41,407 nucleotides of DNA from an uncultured Collinsella sp. (lineage in GTDB: Bacteria > Actinomycetota > Coriobacteriia > Coriobacteriales > Coriobacteriaceae). Location: positions 1 through 41,407 of the forward strand of contig CAAEUX010000027.1 in NCBI GenBank assembly GCA_900759335.1, in the 5' to 3' direction. This document shows, piece after piece, positions 16,318-23,726 of the stretch. The position numbers and the translations under genes were made by a program. The notes beneath the pieces are model-generated. The model ran no database searches. It was not told the DNA's origin and saw only the letters and a list, made by a program, of their open reading frames with translations. Positions within the stretch are counted from its first letter, which is position 1. Each line of letters starts with the position of its first letter.

Positions 16318-17328
16318 ATGGATATCAAAACACGCAACATAGCAACGCCCGCCGCGGACGCGCCAGCGACGCCACCCGCCTCCGCCCCCGCGCCCGTCGT
16401 GGGCCGTTTCGCCCCGTCGCCCTCGGGCCGCATGCACCTGGGCAACGTGTTCAGCTGCCTGTGCTCGTGGCTTTCGGCCCGCAGCCAGGGCGGCAGCATC
16501 GTGCTGCGCATCGAGGACCTGGACGATCGCTGCAAGCGCCCGGAACTTGCCGCTCAACTGATTGACGACCTGGCCTGGCTGGGGCTTGAGTGGGACGAAG
16601 GCCCCTACTACCAGCACGATCGCCTGGACTTGTACGAGGACGCCCTGCACCAGCTGCAAGACGCCGGCCTCACCTACCCCTGCTTTTGCACGCGCGCCGA
16701 GCTCCACGCCGCGAGCGCACCGCACGCCAGCGACGGCACGCCCATCTATCGCGGCGCCTGCCGAGGCCTTTCTGCCGAGGAGGTCGCCCGCCGCAGCATC
16801 CTGCGCGCTCCGGCCACGCGCCTGCGCGTGCCCGCCGTCGACGACCTCGCAGACGATGTGGTCGAATTTGTGGACCGCACGTATGGTGCCCAATGCGAGG
16901 CGCTCGCCACCGAATGCGGCGACTTTTTGGTGCGTCGCAGCGACGGCGTGTTTGCCTACCAGTTAGCCGTGGTGGTCGATGACGCTGCCATGGGCGTCAC
17001 CGAGGTCGTGCGCGGATGCGACCTGCTGGGCTCCACGCCGCGCCAAATCTACCTGCAGCATCTGCTGGGACTTCCCACACCGCACTACGCGCACATTCCG
17101 CTGCTCATGTCGCCGGACGGCCGCCGCCTTTCCAAGCGCGACCGCGATCTGGACCTGGGCGAACTACGCGCCCGCTTTGGCACGCCCGAGGCACTGATGG
17201 GATGGCTCGCCGGGCAAACGGGCATCGCACCGGACACCACGCCGCGTACCGCCGAGCAGTTGGTCGAGCACTTTAGCTGGGATGTTATCCGTGTGCACCG
17301 CGAGAACATCACTGTAACGGCCGAGTAG
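16318..17328 (+). CDS. gluQ: Glutamyl-Q tRNA(Asp) synthetase
   Basis: A GluRS catalytic-core paralogue that activates glutamate and attaches it to queuosine in tRNA(Asp). The 336 residues lack the anticodon-binding half of a true GluRS, which is diagnostic. Visible: an N-terminal Ala/Pro-rich extension (about 1-26), then VGRFAPSPSGRMHLGN (the HIGH-like motif is HLGN), LRIEDLD, a zinc site PCFC...YRGAC, AVVVDDAAMGVTEVVRG, and RLSKRD in place of KMSKS. The ATG at 16318 is the only good start before the conserved core. It has no ribosome-binding site but a -10-like TATACT immediately upstream. The next gene is convergent, only 15 bases beyond the stop. Confidence 0.9.
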   Translation: MDIKTRNIATPAADAPATPPASAPAPVVGRFAPSPSGRMHLGNVFSCLCSWLSARSQGGSIVLRIEDLDDRCKRPELAAQLIDDLAWLGLEWDEGPYYQHDRLDLYEDALHQLQDAGLTYPCFCTRAELHAASAPHASDGTPIYRGACRGLSAEEVARRSILRAPATRLRVPAVDDLADDVVEFVDRTYGAQCEALATECGDFLVRRSDGVFAYQLAVVVDDAAMGVTEVVRGCDLLGSTPRQIYLQHLLGLPTPHYAHIPLLMSPDGRRLSKRDRDLDLGELRARFGTPEALMGWLAGQTGIAPDTTPRTAEQLVEHFSWDVIRVHRENITVTAE

Positions 17329-17343
17329 CCGCTCAGTCCGCCT

Positions 17344-18069
17344 CTACGCAACATCCCAGGGCTGAAGTTCGTCACCCAGGCGAACAATGCAGTCGTAGAG
17401 CACGGTATGGTGCTCGGCAGGGTTGGCATCCCGATGAAAATGCCCGTAGTACCAGCGTTTGTAATCCAAGTGGTCTTCCAGCTCATCGAAAAACGCCGTA
17501 AGTCGATCAACCGCGGGGTAATTCCAGCCGGGTGCCGGATAAAGCGTGGGCGAAAGCATACGCGTAGAGCAGGTGTGGGTGATCACGTAGTCGACCTTCC
17601 AGCCCACGCCGTCGAGCTTTGCCCGCGCCTCCTCAAAGTTGCGCTCATCCGGCAGCTCTTGTGGCCACCAACTGGAATAGGGAATGCGATATTCCTTATC
17701 CACGCTCGTGGCACCGCCCATGGTAAAGATCGTTGAGCCGTCGAGCTCAAAAACCTCGCCGCGCGTCAGGCGCCGTATGGGGGAGGTATCCGACAGGCGC
17801 TGCGTCAGCCCACCGTGCCACAACTCCATAGGACGCTCCGCCCAGTGATCGAAACGCTCGTGATTGCCGTCGACGAACAGCACGGTATAGGGACGCGATT
17901 CCAGCCAGGCAATATCGGCACATTCCTCGGCAGAGAAATCCCACGGAAAGCCAAAGTCGCCCGCGACAATCAGATAGTCGTCGCTCGTCAGGCTATCCCC
18001 AAGGTCCCAATCGCGCAGCTTTTGCATGTCGAGGCCGCCGTGAATATCGCCCGTCACATAGACCGTCAT
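17344..18069 (-). CDS. Calcineurin-like metallophosphoesterase
   Basis: A 241-residue dinuclear-metal phosphoesterase with all family motifs: GDIHGG near the N-terminus, GDFGFPWD, GNHERFDHW, an ITHTCS histidine and YGHFH near the C-terminus. The protein begins MTVYVTGDIHG at 18069, a start supported by a GTGGTG site; the longer frame upstream is not. Likely a cytosolic phosphoprotein or nucleotide phosphatase; the substrate cannot be predicted. It is convergent with gluQ and preceded on the same strand by a small membrane-protein gene 85 bases upstream, so the two may share a transcript. Confidence 0.88.
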   Translation of the reverse strand: MTVYVTGDIHGGLDMQKLRDWDLGDSLTSDDYLIVAGDFGFPWDFSAEECADIAWLESRPYTVLFVDGNHERFDHWAERPMELWHGGLTQRLSDTSPIRRLTRGEVFELDGSTIFTMGGATSVDKEYRIPYSSWWPQELPDERNFEEARAKLDGVGWKVDYVITHTCSTRMLSPTLYPAPGWNYPAVDRLTAFFDELEDHLDYKRWYYGHFHRDANPAEHHTVLYDCIVRLGDELQPWDVA

Positions 18070-18154
18070 CAGATCACCACTTCCCTGTAAGTCGCTAGAC
18101 CGCATTCTGCACGATCACTAAGCCAACCGTTCCAGCCCTTCCACTCCTTAGGGC

Positions 18155-18394
18155 TTACCCTTCGTTCTTCCATCCAAACGGATCAAGCACCCAACAAACC
18201 AGATCGAGCACGCCGCCGGTCATCATGGCGGCGGCAAGGGCCATGCAAACGTGCAGAGAGACGGCACTTCTGAGCACGTCGAATGGCCCCAGAACAGCCA
18301 GCAGCGCAACCGCTGCGCCGACAAGGCACAACGCGAAGCACGGCCCCGCGTCCTTGACGCACTTCTTTGCGAGATGCTTGGTGTTGTCACTCAT
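18155..18394 (-). CDS. Small two-helix membrane protein
   Basis: A 79-residue hypothetical protein. Two hydrophobic segments are visible, CFALCLVGAAVALLAVLG and VCMALAAAMMTGGVLDLVCW, after a basic N-terminus (MSDNTKHLAKKCVKD). The ATG at 18394 has AAGGAG about ten bases upstream; an in-frame upstream extension to 18544 lacks a site and is rejected. No family recognised. It lies upstream of the metallophosphoesterase on the same strand. Confidence 0.65.
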   Translation of the reverse strand: MSDNTKHLAKKCVKDAGPCFALCLVGAAVALLAVLGPFDVLRSAVSLHVCMALAAAMMTGGVLDLVCWVLDPFGWKNEG

Positions 18395-18553
18395 CAATAT
18401 CGAACTCCTTAGAGGGTCGTCGTTCAGATGCATGCCGCCGCGGCAGAGCAGGGCGGCAGGGAAAGTGTCACATGTCGTGCGGACATCAATGGAGAAACCG
18501 CCTGCTCGACCAACCCTTGACGCCGTTTTGCACCGGCGCCCCATCCCCGTTAT

Positions 18554-18734
18554 CGAGGTCTAATACTTTTCCGCGAAGTGAACGTCTGTTTTTGGACCCT
18601 GAAGCATCAGCATTTTTCAACGGCATAAACGCAGGATTCTGGCATCAAAACCGCAGGAAACGGTACCTCTAAAGTGTCGATGCTTCGGGGGTCCGTTTTC
18701 ACTCGTTCACATCTCGGAAAAGTATTAGACCTCG
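18554..18734. repeat. 181-bp inverted-repeat element, MITE-like or structured RNA
   Basis: Perfect 20-bp terminal inverted repeats (18554-18573 and 18715-18734), beginning CGAGGTCTAATACTTTTCCG. Pairing continues inward: GAAGTGAACG region against CGTTCAC, and GGACCCTGAAGCATC (about 18594-18608) against GATGCTTCGGGGGTCC (about 18679-18694). About 70 bases at the centre are unpaired. It encodes no protein, and no target-site duplication is obvious. Confidence 0.75.
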
Positions 18735-18838
18735 CTATCAGCTGTCCCAAAGATCAGACCGCTCCTCCTTCACGCCCCGCAAAACCTGCCTTTTCTGCCC
18801 TTCCCCACCGCCACCCAAAAACTCATCCAACATTAATC

Positions 18839-18866
18839 TTGGCTCAAGAATCGCTTAATCTATAAC
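18839..18866 (+). promoter_or_regulatory. Putative sigma-70 promoter for the 18985 operon
   Basis: TTGGCT (18839-18844), 16-base spacer, TATAAC (18861-18866). The predicted start is near 18873, leaving a GC-rich leader of about 110 bases before the UBA/DUF4342 gene. A second TATAGA at 18874 is an alternative -10. Confidence 0.45.
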
Positions 18867-18984
18867 CTGCACTATAGAGTTCGACCAAGGGCGGGGCGGC
18901 GCCGCGCAACGCAGGCCGCCGAACGCAACGCTCGCGCCCGGGCAGATCGCCCAGCGTCGCGCCCATCGAACGAAAGGACAGGTC

Positions 18985-19527
18985 ATGGACGACCTCGAAA
19001 AAGTTGAAACCATCCGCACCAAGTGCAACGTGAGCTACACCGATGCCAAGGCAGCGCTCGACGCCGCCGACGGCAACGTCCTTGATGCCATCATTTGGCT
19101 CGAGTCGCAGGGCAAGACCCAGACCACGTCAGCGCACGCCGCCACCGAATCCACGCCGGTCGACGAGCCCTCGGCCGAGATGGTCGCCGCACAGGCCGCC
19201 TACGAGAAGTCGAGCGAAAAGACCGATTTCTCCAAGAAGATGGACAGCGTGTGGGAGTACCTCAAAAAGCTCTTCCGCCTGAGCCTGGACACCAAGTTTA
19301 TCGCCACGCGCCGCGATGCGATCATCCTCAACATTCCCATCCTGATTCCCATCGTCGCGCTGTTTGCCTGGGGCGCCACGATATGGCTGATGCTGCTTGG
19401 CCTGTTCTTTGGCATGCGCTACCGCATCGATAGCGACGGTGACGTACCTGGCAGCATCAACAACCTGATGGAACACGCCGCCGATGCCGCGGACGACATC
19501 AAGCAAAATCTGAACGACGACAAGTAA
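18985..19527 (+). CDS. UBA/TS-N domain and DUF4342 membrane protein
   Basis: 180 residues. The N-terminus (about 1-45: DLEKVETIRTKCNVSYTDAK to LDAIIWLESQGK) is a UBA/TS-N-like three-helix fold of the kind found in elongation factor Ts. A Ser/Thr/Glu-rich linker (46-75) leads to a DUF4342 domain (about 80-150) with a long hydrophobic segment IILNIPILIPIVALFAWGATIWLMLLG. The C-terminus is acidic. AAAGGA precedes the ATG. It lies 18 bases upstream of a response regulator and so is the first gene of a three-gene operon with a two-component system. A sensory or regulatory accessory role is an inference from context only. Confidence 0.82.
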   Translation: MDDLEKVETIRTKCNVSYTDAKAALDAADGNVLDAIIWLESQGKTQTTSAHAATESTPVDEPSAEMVAAQAAYEKSSEKTDFSKKMDSVWEYLKKLFRLSLDTKFIATRRDAIILNIPILIPIVALFAWGATIWLMLLGLFFGMRYRIDSDGDVPGSINNLMEHAADAADDIKQNLNDDK

Positions 19528-19545
19528 TCACAGACGGGGGCACGT

Positions 19546-20322
19546 ATGGCACGAATCCTGATCGTAGAGGACGAGGAGAAAATCGCCCGCTTTGTGACGC
19601 TCGAGCTTGAGCACGAGGGCTACCAGGTGGAGCACGCCGCCGACGGCCGCACCGCCGTGGACCTGGCGCTGGAGCGCAACTACGATCTGATTCTGCTCGA
19701 TGTATTGCTGCCGCAGCTCAACGGTATGGAGGTGCTGCGGCGCGTCCGCAAGCACAAAGATGTGCCGGTGATTATGGTCACCGCGCGCGATGCCGTGATG
19801 GACAAGGTGGCAGGGCTCGATGCCGGCGCCGACGATTACCTGACCAAGCCGTTTGCCATTGAGGAGCTGTTCGCACGGATCCGTGTGGCGCTGAAGCGCT
19901 CGGAGGCCGTGCGGGCGGCTTCGGACGTTGGCGGCGTCGGTGCCGGGAAGGACGCTACGGGTGCCGGTACCGCCGCGACGTCCCCGGCTGGCAACTCGGC
20001 CAAGACCTCTGCCGTGCCCTCCCCCGCCGCGCTCGCCGTGGGCTCGGTCGCGCTCGACTCCGACCGCCGCGAAGTCACGGTCGGAGGCTCGCCCATCGCG
20101 CTCACGGCCCGCGAGTTCGACGTTCTCGCCCTGCTTATGGCGCATGCCGAAACCGTGCTCACGCGCGAGCGCATCGCGCACGAGGCGCTGGGCTACGAAT
20201 ACGTGGGCGACACCAACAACGTCGACGTGCACATTGCGCACCTGCGCGCCAAGATCGAAGACGCCGGCGGCGCCCGCATCATCCAAACCGTGCGCGGGGT
20301 GGGCTATGTCTGCCGTGCGTAA
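19546..20322 (+). CDS. OmpR-family response regulator with extended linker
   Basis: 258 residues. The receiver domain begins MARILIVEDEEKIARF with Asp52 in LLDVLLP, Thr79 and Lys101 (LTKPF). The winged-helix domain (about 160-258) contains LTAREFDVLALLM and NNVDVHIAHLRAKIED and ends IIQTVRGVGYVCRA, placing it near the ArlR/CssR group. An unusually long Ala/Gly/Ser/Pro-rich linker of about 45 residues (about 118-163) separates the domains. A modest GGGGGC purine stretch precedes the ATG. It overlaps the kinase gene by 17 bases. Confidence 0.93.
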   Translation: MARILIVEDEEKIARFVTLELEHEGYQVEHAADGRTAVDLALERNYDLILLDVLLPQLNGMEVLRRVRKHKDVPVIMVTARDAVMDKVAGLDAGADDYLTKPFAIEELFARIRVALKRSEAVRAASDVGGVGAGKDATGAGTAATSPAGNSAKTSAVPSPAALAVGSVALDSDRREVTVGGSPIALTAREFDVLALLMAHAETVLTRERIAHEALGYEYVGDTNNVDVHIAHLRAKIEDAGGARIIQTVRGVGYVCRA

Positions 20323-21622
20323 CGCCGAGACCAAGCGCGTCACCTCCATCGCCCGCGCCATCAACTGGAGCTATATGTGGCGCCGCCTGATGAGCTACGT
20401 CTGGCTCGATCTGTTGCTGTTGGTTATTGCGGTGGCGATCCTCGTCTATGGATACAACCAGACGCTGCCCGACGGCGCGTTTACCGCAGGATGGATCCCC
20501 GGCGCCACCGTTCACGGCATGTCGCTGACGCCCGCGCGCGGCTGGGACCTGACAACGCTCACCTATACCGTCGAGCTTGCGCGTACCACCAAGACCTTCC
20601 CCCTCGCGCAGGACCTCGTCGCGCTGTGGCCTCTCTACCTTGTCGTTGTAGGTTGGCAGGTCATCAGCGTGCTCAACATGCTCGGCGGCGCCCGACGCGT
20701 ACGCCGCACCATGGCGCCGCTCAACGATCTGGCCCTGCGCGTGGACGAACTCGGCCGCATGCAGCTCTCCGGCGGCAAGATGGAAACGCTGGAGCAGGCC
20801 ATCGAGCGCGCAAGCGTCGACTCGCCGAGCGTCACTACCGGCGACGCCGACCTGGCAAGCATCGAGGTTGCACTCAACCGCCTACTGCGCCAGATGCAAG
20901 AGGCCAAGCTGCAGCAGATGCGCTTTGTCAACGACGCGAGCCACGAGCTGCGCACGCCCATCGCGGTGATTCAGGGCTACGTGAACATGCTCGACCGCTG
21001 GGGTAAGGACGACCCGGCCGTGCTGGCGGAGTCCATCACATCCCTCAAGGCCGAAAGCGAGCATATGCAGGAGCTCGTGGAGCAGCTGCTGTTTTTGGCG
21101 CGCGGCGATGCCGGGCGCACGGTCCTGCGGCGTGCGCATACCAACCTGGCCGCACTGGTCGGTGAGGTATGCGAAGAATCGCAGATGATCGATACCGAGC
21201 ACACGTATCGGCTGGCTTCTGACGCTACGCTTGCCAGCGACCCGCGCTGTAACGCGTCTGTCGACGTGGCGCTCGTGAAGCAGGCCCTGCGTGTGATCGT
21301 GCAAAACGCCGCCAAGTACTCGGATGCGGGAACGACCATCACATTTGGCATAACGCCGGATGCGGGCGCGGGCACGATCGACATAAGTGTTGAGGACGAG
21401 GGCATCGGCATGAACCAGGAATCCGCAGCTCACGCGTTTGAACGGTTCTACCGCGCCGACAACGCGCGCGATGCCGGTGCGCAGGGCTCGGGTCTGGGGC
21501 TTGCCATTGCCAAGTGGATCGTCGACAGCCATGGCGGTGTCATTGGCGTGACCTCAGTCGAGGACGTCGGCAGCCGCTTTACGATTCGCCTGCCGCGGCA
21601 GGAAGCCCCTCGGCATAAATAA
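20306..21622 (+). CDS. Sensor histidine kinase with HAMP-like region
   Basis: 438 residues from the ATG at 20306, which overlaps the regulator gene by 17 bases and has GGGGTGG just upstream. Two membrane helices (YVWLDLLLLVIAVAILVYGY near residue 35 and ALWPLYLVVVGWQVISVLNM near residue 115) flank an extracytoplasmic domain of about 55 residues. A HAMP-like linker follows, then the H-box FVNDASHELRTPIAVIQGY, an N-box with QNAAKYSDAG, VEDEGIGM and the GSGLGLAI G2 box. It phosphorylates the regulator encoded immediately upstream. The signal is unknown. Confidence 0.93.
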   Translation: MSAVRNAETKRVTSIARAINWSYMWRRLMSYVWLDLLLLVIAVAILVYGYNQTLPDGAFTAGWIPGATVHGMSLTPARGWDLTTLTYTVELARTTKTFPLAQDLVALWPLYLVVVGWQVISVLNMLGGARRVRRTMAPLNDLALRVDELGRMQLSGGKMETLEQAIERASVDSPSVTTGDADLASIEVALNRLLRQMQEAKLQQMRFVNDASHELRTPIAVIQGYVNMLDRWGKDDPAVLAESITSLKAESEHMQELVEQLLFLARGDAGRTVLRRAHTNLAALVGEVCEESQMIDTEHTYRLASDATLASDPRCNASVDVALVKQALRVIVQNAAKYSDAGTTITFGITPDAGAGTIDISVEDEGIGMNQESAAHAFERFYRADNARDAGAQGSGLGLAIAKWIVDSHGGVIGVTSVEDVGSRFTIRLPRQEAPRHK

Positions 21623-21654
21623 AGGGATAGGGCCACGCGGCCCTATCCCTTTTT
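21621..21654. terminator. Bidirectional intrinsic terminator
   Basis: Perfect 14-bp stem AAAGGGATAGGGCC / GGCCCTATCCCTTT (21621-21634 and 21639-21652), loop ACGC, with A residues on one side and TT on the other. It lies between the convergent kinase gene and VOC gene and can serve both. Confidence 0.9.
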
Positions 21655-21676
21655 GCTAGCTATGGCAGCTTGTGCA

Positions 21677-22051
21677 CTACTCGCGGCACAGGTGCACGGC
21701 GAAGCCGGCGAACTCGCGCTTAAAGTACACGAGCTTGGTGCCGCCGTCAGGCAGCAGCACGCGCGACTCCTCGTTGACTTCGAGTCCGCGCTCGGCAAAC
21801 CACTTCTCGGCCGCATCGATGTCGTTGACGGCAAAGCCAATGTGGCCCTTGGCGCCACGACCGTTCTGCTTCATGATCTCGACCAGCGAATCGTTAAAGT
21901 ACGAAACCGGGGTCTCAATAACGGGCAGGCCCATCATCGTTGAGAACAGCTCCGCGATCTCCAAGGCATCTGCCGGGTCGGTGGCGTTAATGCCCACATG
22001 GGCAACGCGCATGCCAAAGAGATCGACCGGATTGGCGTTCTGCTCATTCAT
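21677..22051 (-). CDS. VOC (glyoxalase/bleomycin-resistance fold) family protein
   Basis: A 124-residue vicinal-oxygen-chelate protein with the two beta-alpha-beta-beta-beta modules of the fold. Candidate metal ligands are the histidines in VAHVGI (about residue 18) and KGHIGFAV (about 75) and the glutamate in SLVEIMKQN; the closest known type is glyoxalase I or methylmalonyl-CoA epimerase. It starts at 22051, 12 bases after the stop of the PTS EIIB gene, with only a weak ribosome-binding site, so translation may be coupled. The pairing with an orphan EIIB suggests it acts on a sugar-derived metabolite (inference). Confidence 0.85.
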   Translation of the reverse strand: MNEQNANPVDLFGMRVAHVGINATDPADALEIAELFSTMMGLPVIETPVSYFNDSLVEIMKQNGRGAKGHIGFAVNDIDAAEKWFAERGLEVNEESRVLLPDGGTKLVYFKREFAGFAVHLCRE

Positions 22052-22062
22052 ACAGGCAGCGC

Positions 22063-22350
22063 CTACTGAGCCATAACGTCGAGAACGGCCTTCTCGGCAG
22101 CAACGCGGTTCATGCCGGTCATGAAGGGCACGCCGCTCACGTACGGGCAGGTGAGGCCCTCGGGGGCAACGGTGGTGGCGATCAGCAGGTCGGCGCCCTC
22201 GTCGCAAGCGTCCTTGGCCTCGGAGATGGCGCACTGCACGATCTCATACTTGCCGGCGTAACCGTTGGCGTCGAGCATGGTGGCGACCTTCTGGGCAACG
22301 AGCGTGGAAGTAGCAGCGCCAGCACCGCAAGCCAAAACAATCTTCTTCAT
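22063..22350 (-). CDS. PTS EIIB component, galactitol (GatB) family
   Basis: A 95-residue phosphotransferase-system EIIB domain. The phosphorylated cysteine is Cys8 in LACGAGAATST, the P-loop typical of galactitol/lactate-type EIIB. It would pass phosphate from EIIA to the incoming sugar. No EIIA or EIIC gene is present in the window, so it is an orphan; it may work with components elsewhere or have a regulatory role. It forms a minus-strand pair with the VOC gene downstream. Confidence 0.9.
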   Translation of the reverse strand: MKKIVLACGAGAATSTLVAQKVATMLDANGYAGKYEIVQCAISEAKDACDEGADLLIATTVAPEGLTCPYVSGVPFMTGMNRVAAEKAVLDVMAQ

Positions 22351-22452
22351 AGGTAATGTCTCCCTTCATGGTTTACTTTAGGTAAGTGTACCGCAGCGAG
22401 CGATGGCACTCAGCCTCGATGAGCTTTTATGCTAGTTTGCTTGCGCGCTGCG

Positions 22453-22458
22453 TATAAT
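22453..22458 (+). promoter_or_regulatory. Consensus -10 box upstream of the 22514 gene
   Basis: A perfect TATAAT 55 bases before the ATG at 22514. No good -35 lies 16-18 bases upstream, so the strength is uncertain. Confidence 0.45.
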
Positions 22459-22513
22459 ACATCTAGTACGTGTTGCCATACCGCTCGCTTTACGAGCGAC
22501 TAAGGACTCTGAA

Positions 22514-23137
22514 ATGCCCGATTCCCGCACCCTCTGGACCACCGTCGTTATCATCTGCATCGCCGTGTCGGTGTTCTTTAGCGTCAAAAAACGCACCACG
22601 TTCAAGCGTCTGCAGCAGTTGATGGCCGCCAAGCAGTGGGACGAGTTCGATCGTTTGCTCGACGGCAAACTCACCAGCATGCTGTACCCACGCTACAACC
22701 GCGACTACCTGCGCCTGAACTCCTATCTGCTGCGCGAGGACCACGAGCGTGCCAGCGAGATGTTCGACCTGCTGCTGGGGCTCAACCTCCCCAAGATGCA
22801 GCGCGTCGACCTGGTGATCAAAGCCTTTAACTACTATGTTGGCCAGGAGGACCGCAAAAAGTCCAAAGAGCTGTTGCACGAGATCAAGGGCTTTGAGGGC
22901 GGTCAGGCCGAGGCAGTCGCGCACGAATGCCAACTGATGTACGACACGATGATCCTCAAGCGCCACAACGACATTCCCGAGCTGGAGCGCATGCTCGAGG
23001 ATGTCGGCGACGACCCGGTCAAGCGCTGCCGACTGGAGTACCTGCTGGCCCTGCAGTATCAAAACAAGGGCGACGAGGCAAAGTTCCAAGAGTTCCTGGA
23101 GAAGTCGGGCCAACACTCGATGGCCGTCAACGCGTAA
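22514..23137 (+). CDS. Membrane-anchored TPR-like helical repeat protein
   Basis: A 207-residue hypothetical protein. One N-terminal membrane helix (TLWTTVVIICIAVSVFFSV, about residues 6-24) is followed by a basic stop-transfer stretch KKRTTFKR and a helical cytoplasmic domain (30-207) of TPR-like helix pairs: LLREDHERASEMFDLLLGL, NYYVGQEDRKKSKELLHEI, LLALQYQNKGDEAKFQEFLE. The ATG at 22514 has TAAGGA eight bases upstream and a TATAAT -10 box. Probably a protein-interaction scaffold; no specific partner is suggested. It is followed after 31 bases by tRNA-Leu. Confidence 0.8.
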   Translation: MPDSRTLWTTVVIICIAVSVFFSVKKRTTFKRLQQLMAAKQWDEFDRLLDGKLTSMLYPRYNRDYLRLNSYLLREDHERASEMFDLLLGLNLPKMQRVDLVIKAFNYYVGQEDRKKSKELLHEIKGFEGGQAEAVAHECQLMYDTMILKRHNDIPELERMLEDVGDDPVKRCRLEYLLALQYQNKGDEAKFQEFLEKSGQHSMAVNA

Positions 23138-23168
23138 CGGACGGCTTGTGCTAGACTTCTAGTCTCAC

Positions 23169-23253
23169 GGGGGCGTGGCGGAATTGGCATACGCAGGAGA
23201 CTTAAAATCTCTCGCCGCAAGGATTGTGGGTTCGAGTCCCACCGCCCCTACCA
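23169..23253 (+). tRNA. tRNA-Leu (anticodon UAA)
   Basis: 85 bases including an encoded CCA. Acceptor stem GGGGGCG with CGCCCCT (one G-U pair), D-arm GCGGAATTGG...CGC, anticodon stem GGAGA/TCTCT with loop CTTAAAA, so the anticodon is TAA. A class II long variable arm (CGCCGCAAGGATT) and T-arm GTGGG-TTCGAGT-CCCAC follow. All invariant positions expected for a bacterial tRNA-Leu are present. An intrinsic terminator follows at 23265. Confidence 0.97.
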
Positions 23254-23509
23254 TATGGAGCTTTCGAGCCCGTGTTCCTCAGGGATGCGGGCTCGCTTCT
23301 TTTAGATGCCGGTGGGACTCGAACCCGCGAGAGGGCGAGCGTTAAGCGGACGCGCAGCGTCCGAAGCGAGCCGGCGAGGGCGCCGACAGGCGGCCGAAGC
23401 CGGTGCGTATTTGCGCAGCAAATGCGCGGACGTCCCACCGCCCCTACCATATGGAGCTTTCGAGCCCGTGTCTCCAAGGGATGCGGGCTCGTTTCTTTTA
23501 CACGCCGGC
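23236..23509 (+). repeat. Duplicated tRNA-Leu 3' end plus terminator (196-base offset)
   Basis: The segment 23236-23313 (last 18 bases of the tRNA, the flank and terminator) recurs at 23432-23509; the first 39 bases are identical and the rest nearly so. Between them, 23310-23326 is a 17-base inverted copy of the tRNA T-arm, so the spacer is bounded by inverted CGGTGGGAC / GTCCCACCG. The spacer is rich in small hairpins (CGGACG...CGTCCG, ATTTGC...GCAAAT). Duplicated tRNA tails normally mark integration sites, but no integrase is present. Confidence 0.75.
23265..23303 (+). terminator. Intrinsic terminator of tRNA-Leu
   Basis: CGAGCCCG / CGGGCTCG (23265-23272 and 23288-23295) followed by CTTCTTTT. 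It is duplicated almost exactly at 23461-23499. Confidence 0.85.
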
Positions 23510-23515
23510 AGGGCT

Positions 23516-23588
23516 CTAAGTTGCGGTGGAATAGTTCCTGTTTTGGCAGTTTACCAGCCCATTTAGGAACTATTCCACCGCAACTTAG
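23516..23588. repeat. AAGTTGCGG palindrome, copy 1
   Basis: Perfect 24-bp arms (23516-23539 and 23565-23588), beginning CTAAGTTGCGGTGGAATAG, around a 25-base loop. Related copies lie at 25104-25170 and 31852-31920. Confidence 0.85.
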
Positions 23589-23597
23589 GTTTGTGTT

Positions 23598-23684
23598 CCC
23601 ACATTTTCCAATGGAAAAACGTGGCTGTCTCCCACATTTTCCGATGGAAAAACGTGGTTGTCTCCCACATTTTCCGATGGAAAC
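23598..23684. repeat. Tandem 33-bp hairpin repeats (about 2.6 units)
   Basis: Units 23598-23630 and 23631-23663 and a partial third to about 23684 differ at only a few bases. Each contains CCAC, TTTTCC, a three-base loop, GGAAAA and GTGG, so each unit folds into its own hairpin. They lie directly upstream of the DUF4143 ATPase gene and could act in its promoter or leader. Confidence 0.75.
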
Positions 23685-23726
23685 TCCCAAATGGCCTTAT
23701 ACTAGCCGAGAGGGTTGGGAGGCAAT

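Larger units (their letters stand above)
18395..18984. other. 590-base non-coding region with a 181-bp inverted-repeat element
   Basis: Lies between the divergent small membrane-protein gene and the UBA/DUF4342 gene. The left 150 bases show no signal beyond the ribosome-binding site of the small gene. The centre is the inverted-repeat element 18554-18734, and the right part carries a promoter (18839-18866) and a GC-rich leader of about 110 bases to the 18985 start. Confidence 0.7.
23254..23726. other. Repeat-rich spacer between tRNA-Leu and the DUF4143 ATPase gene
   Basis: No gene. In order it holds the tRNA terminator, a structured segment with an inverted copy of the T-arm, a second copy of the tRNA 3' end plus terminator, an AAGTTGCGG palindrome, and two and a half tandem 33-bp hairpin units. 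Each is listed separately. Confidence 0.8.

Noticed and set aside
23598..23684. CRISPR array
   Set aside because: The 33-bp units are contiguous with no spacers, and no cas genes are present.
23202..23690. Minus-strand frame encoding repeated FSIGKCGRQPR peptides
   Set aside because: It spans the tRNA-Leu complement and the tandem DNA repeats; the peptide repeat is a by-product of the 33-bp hairpin units.
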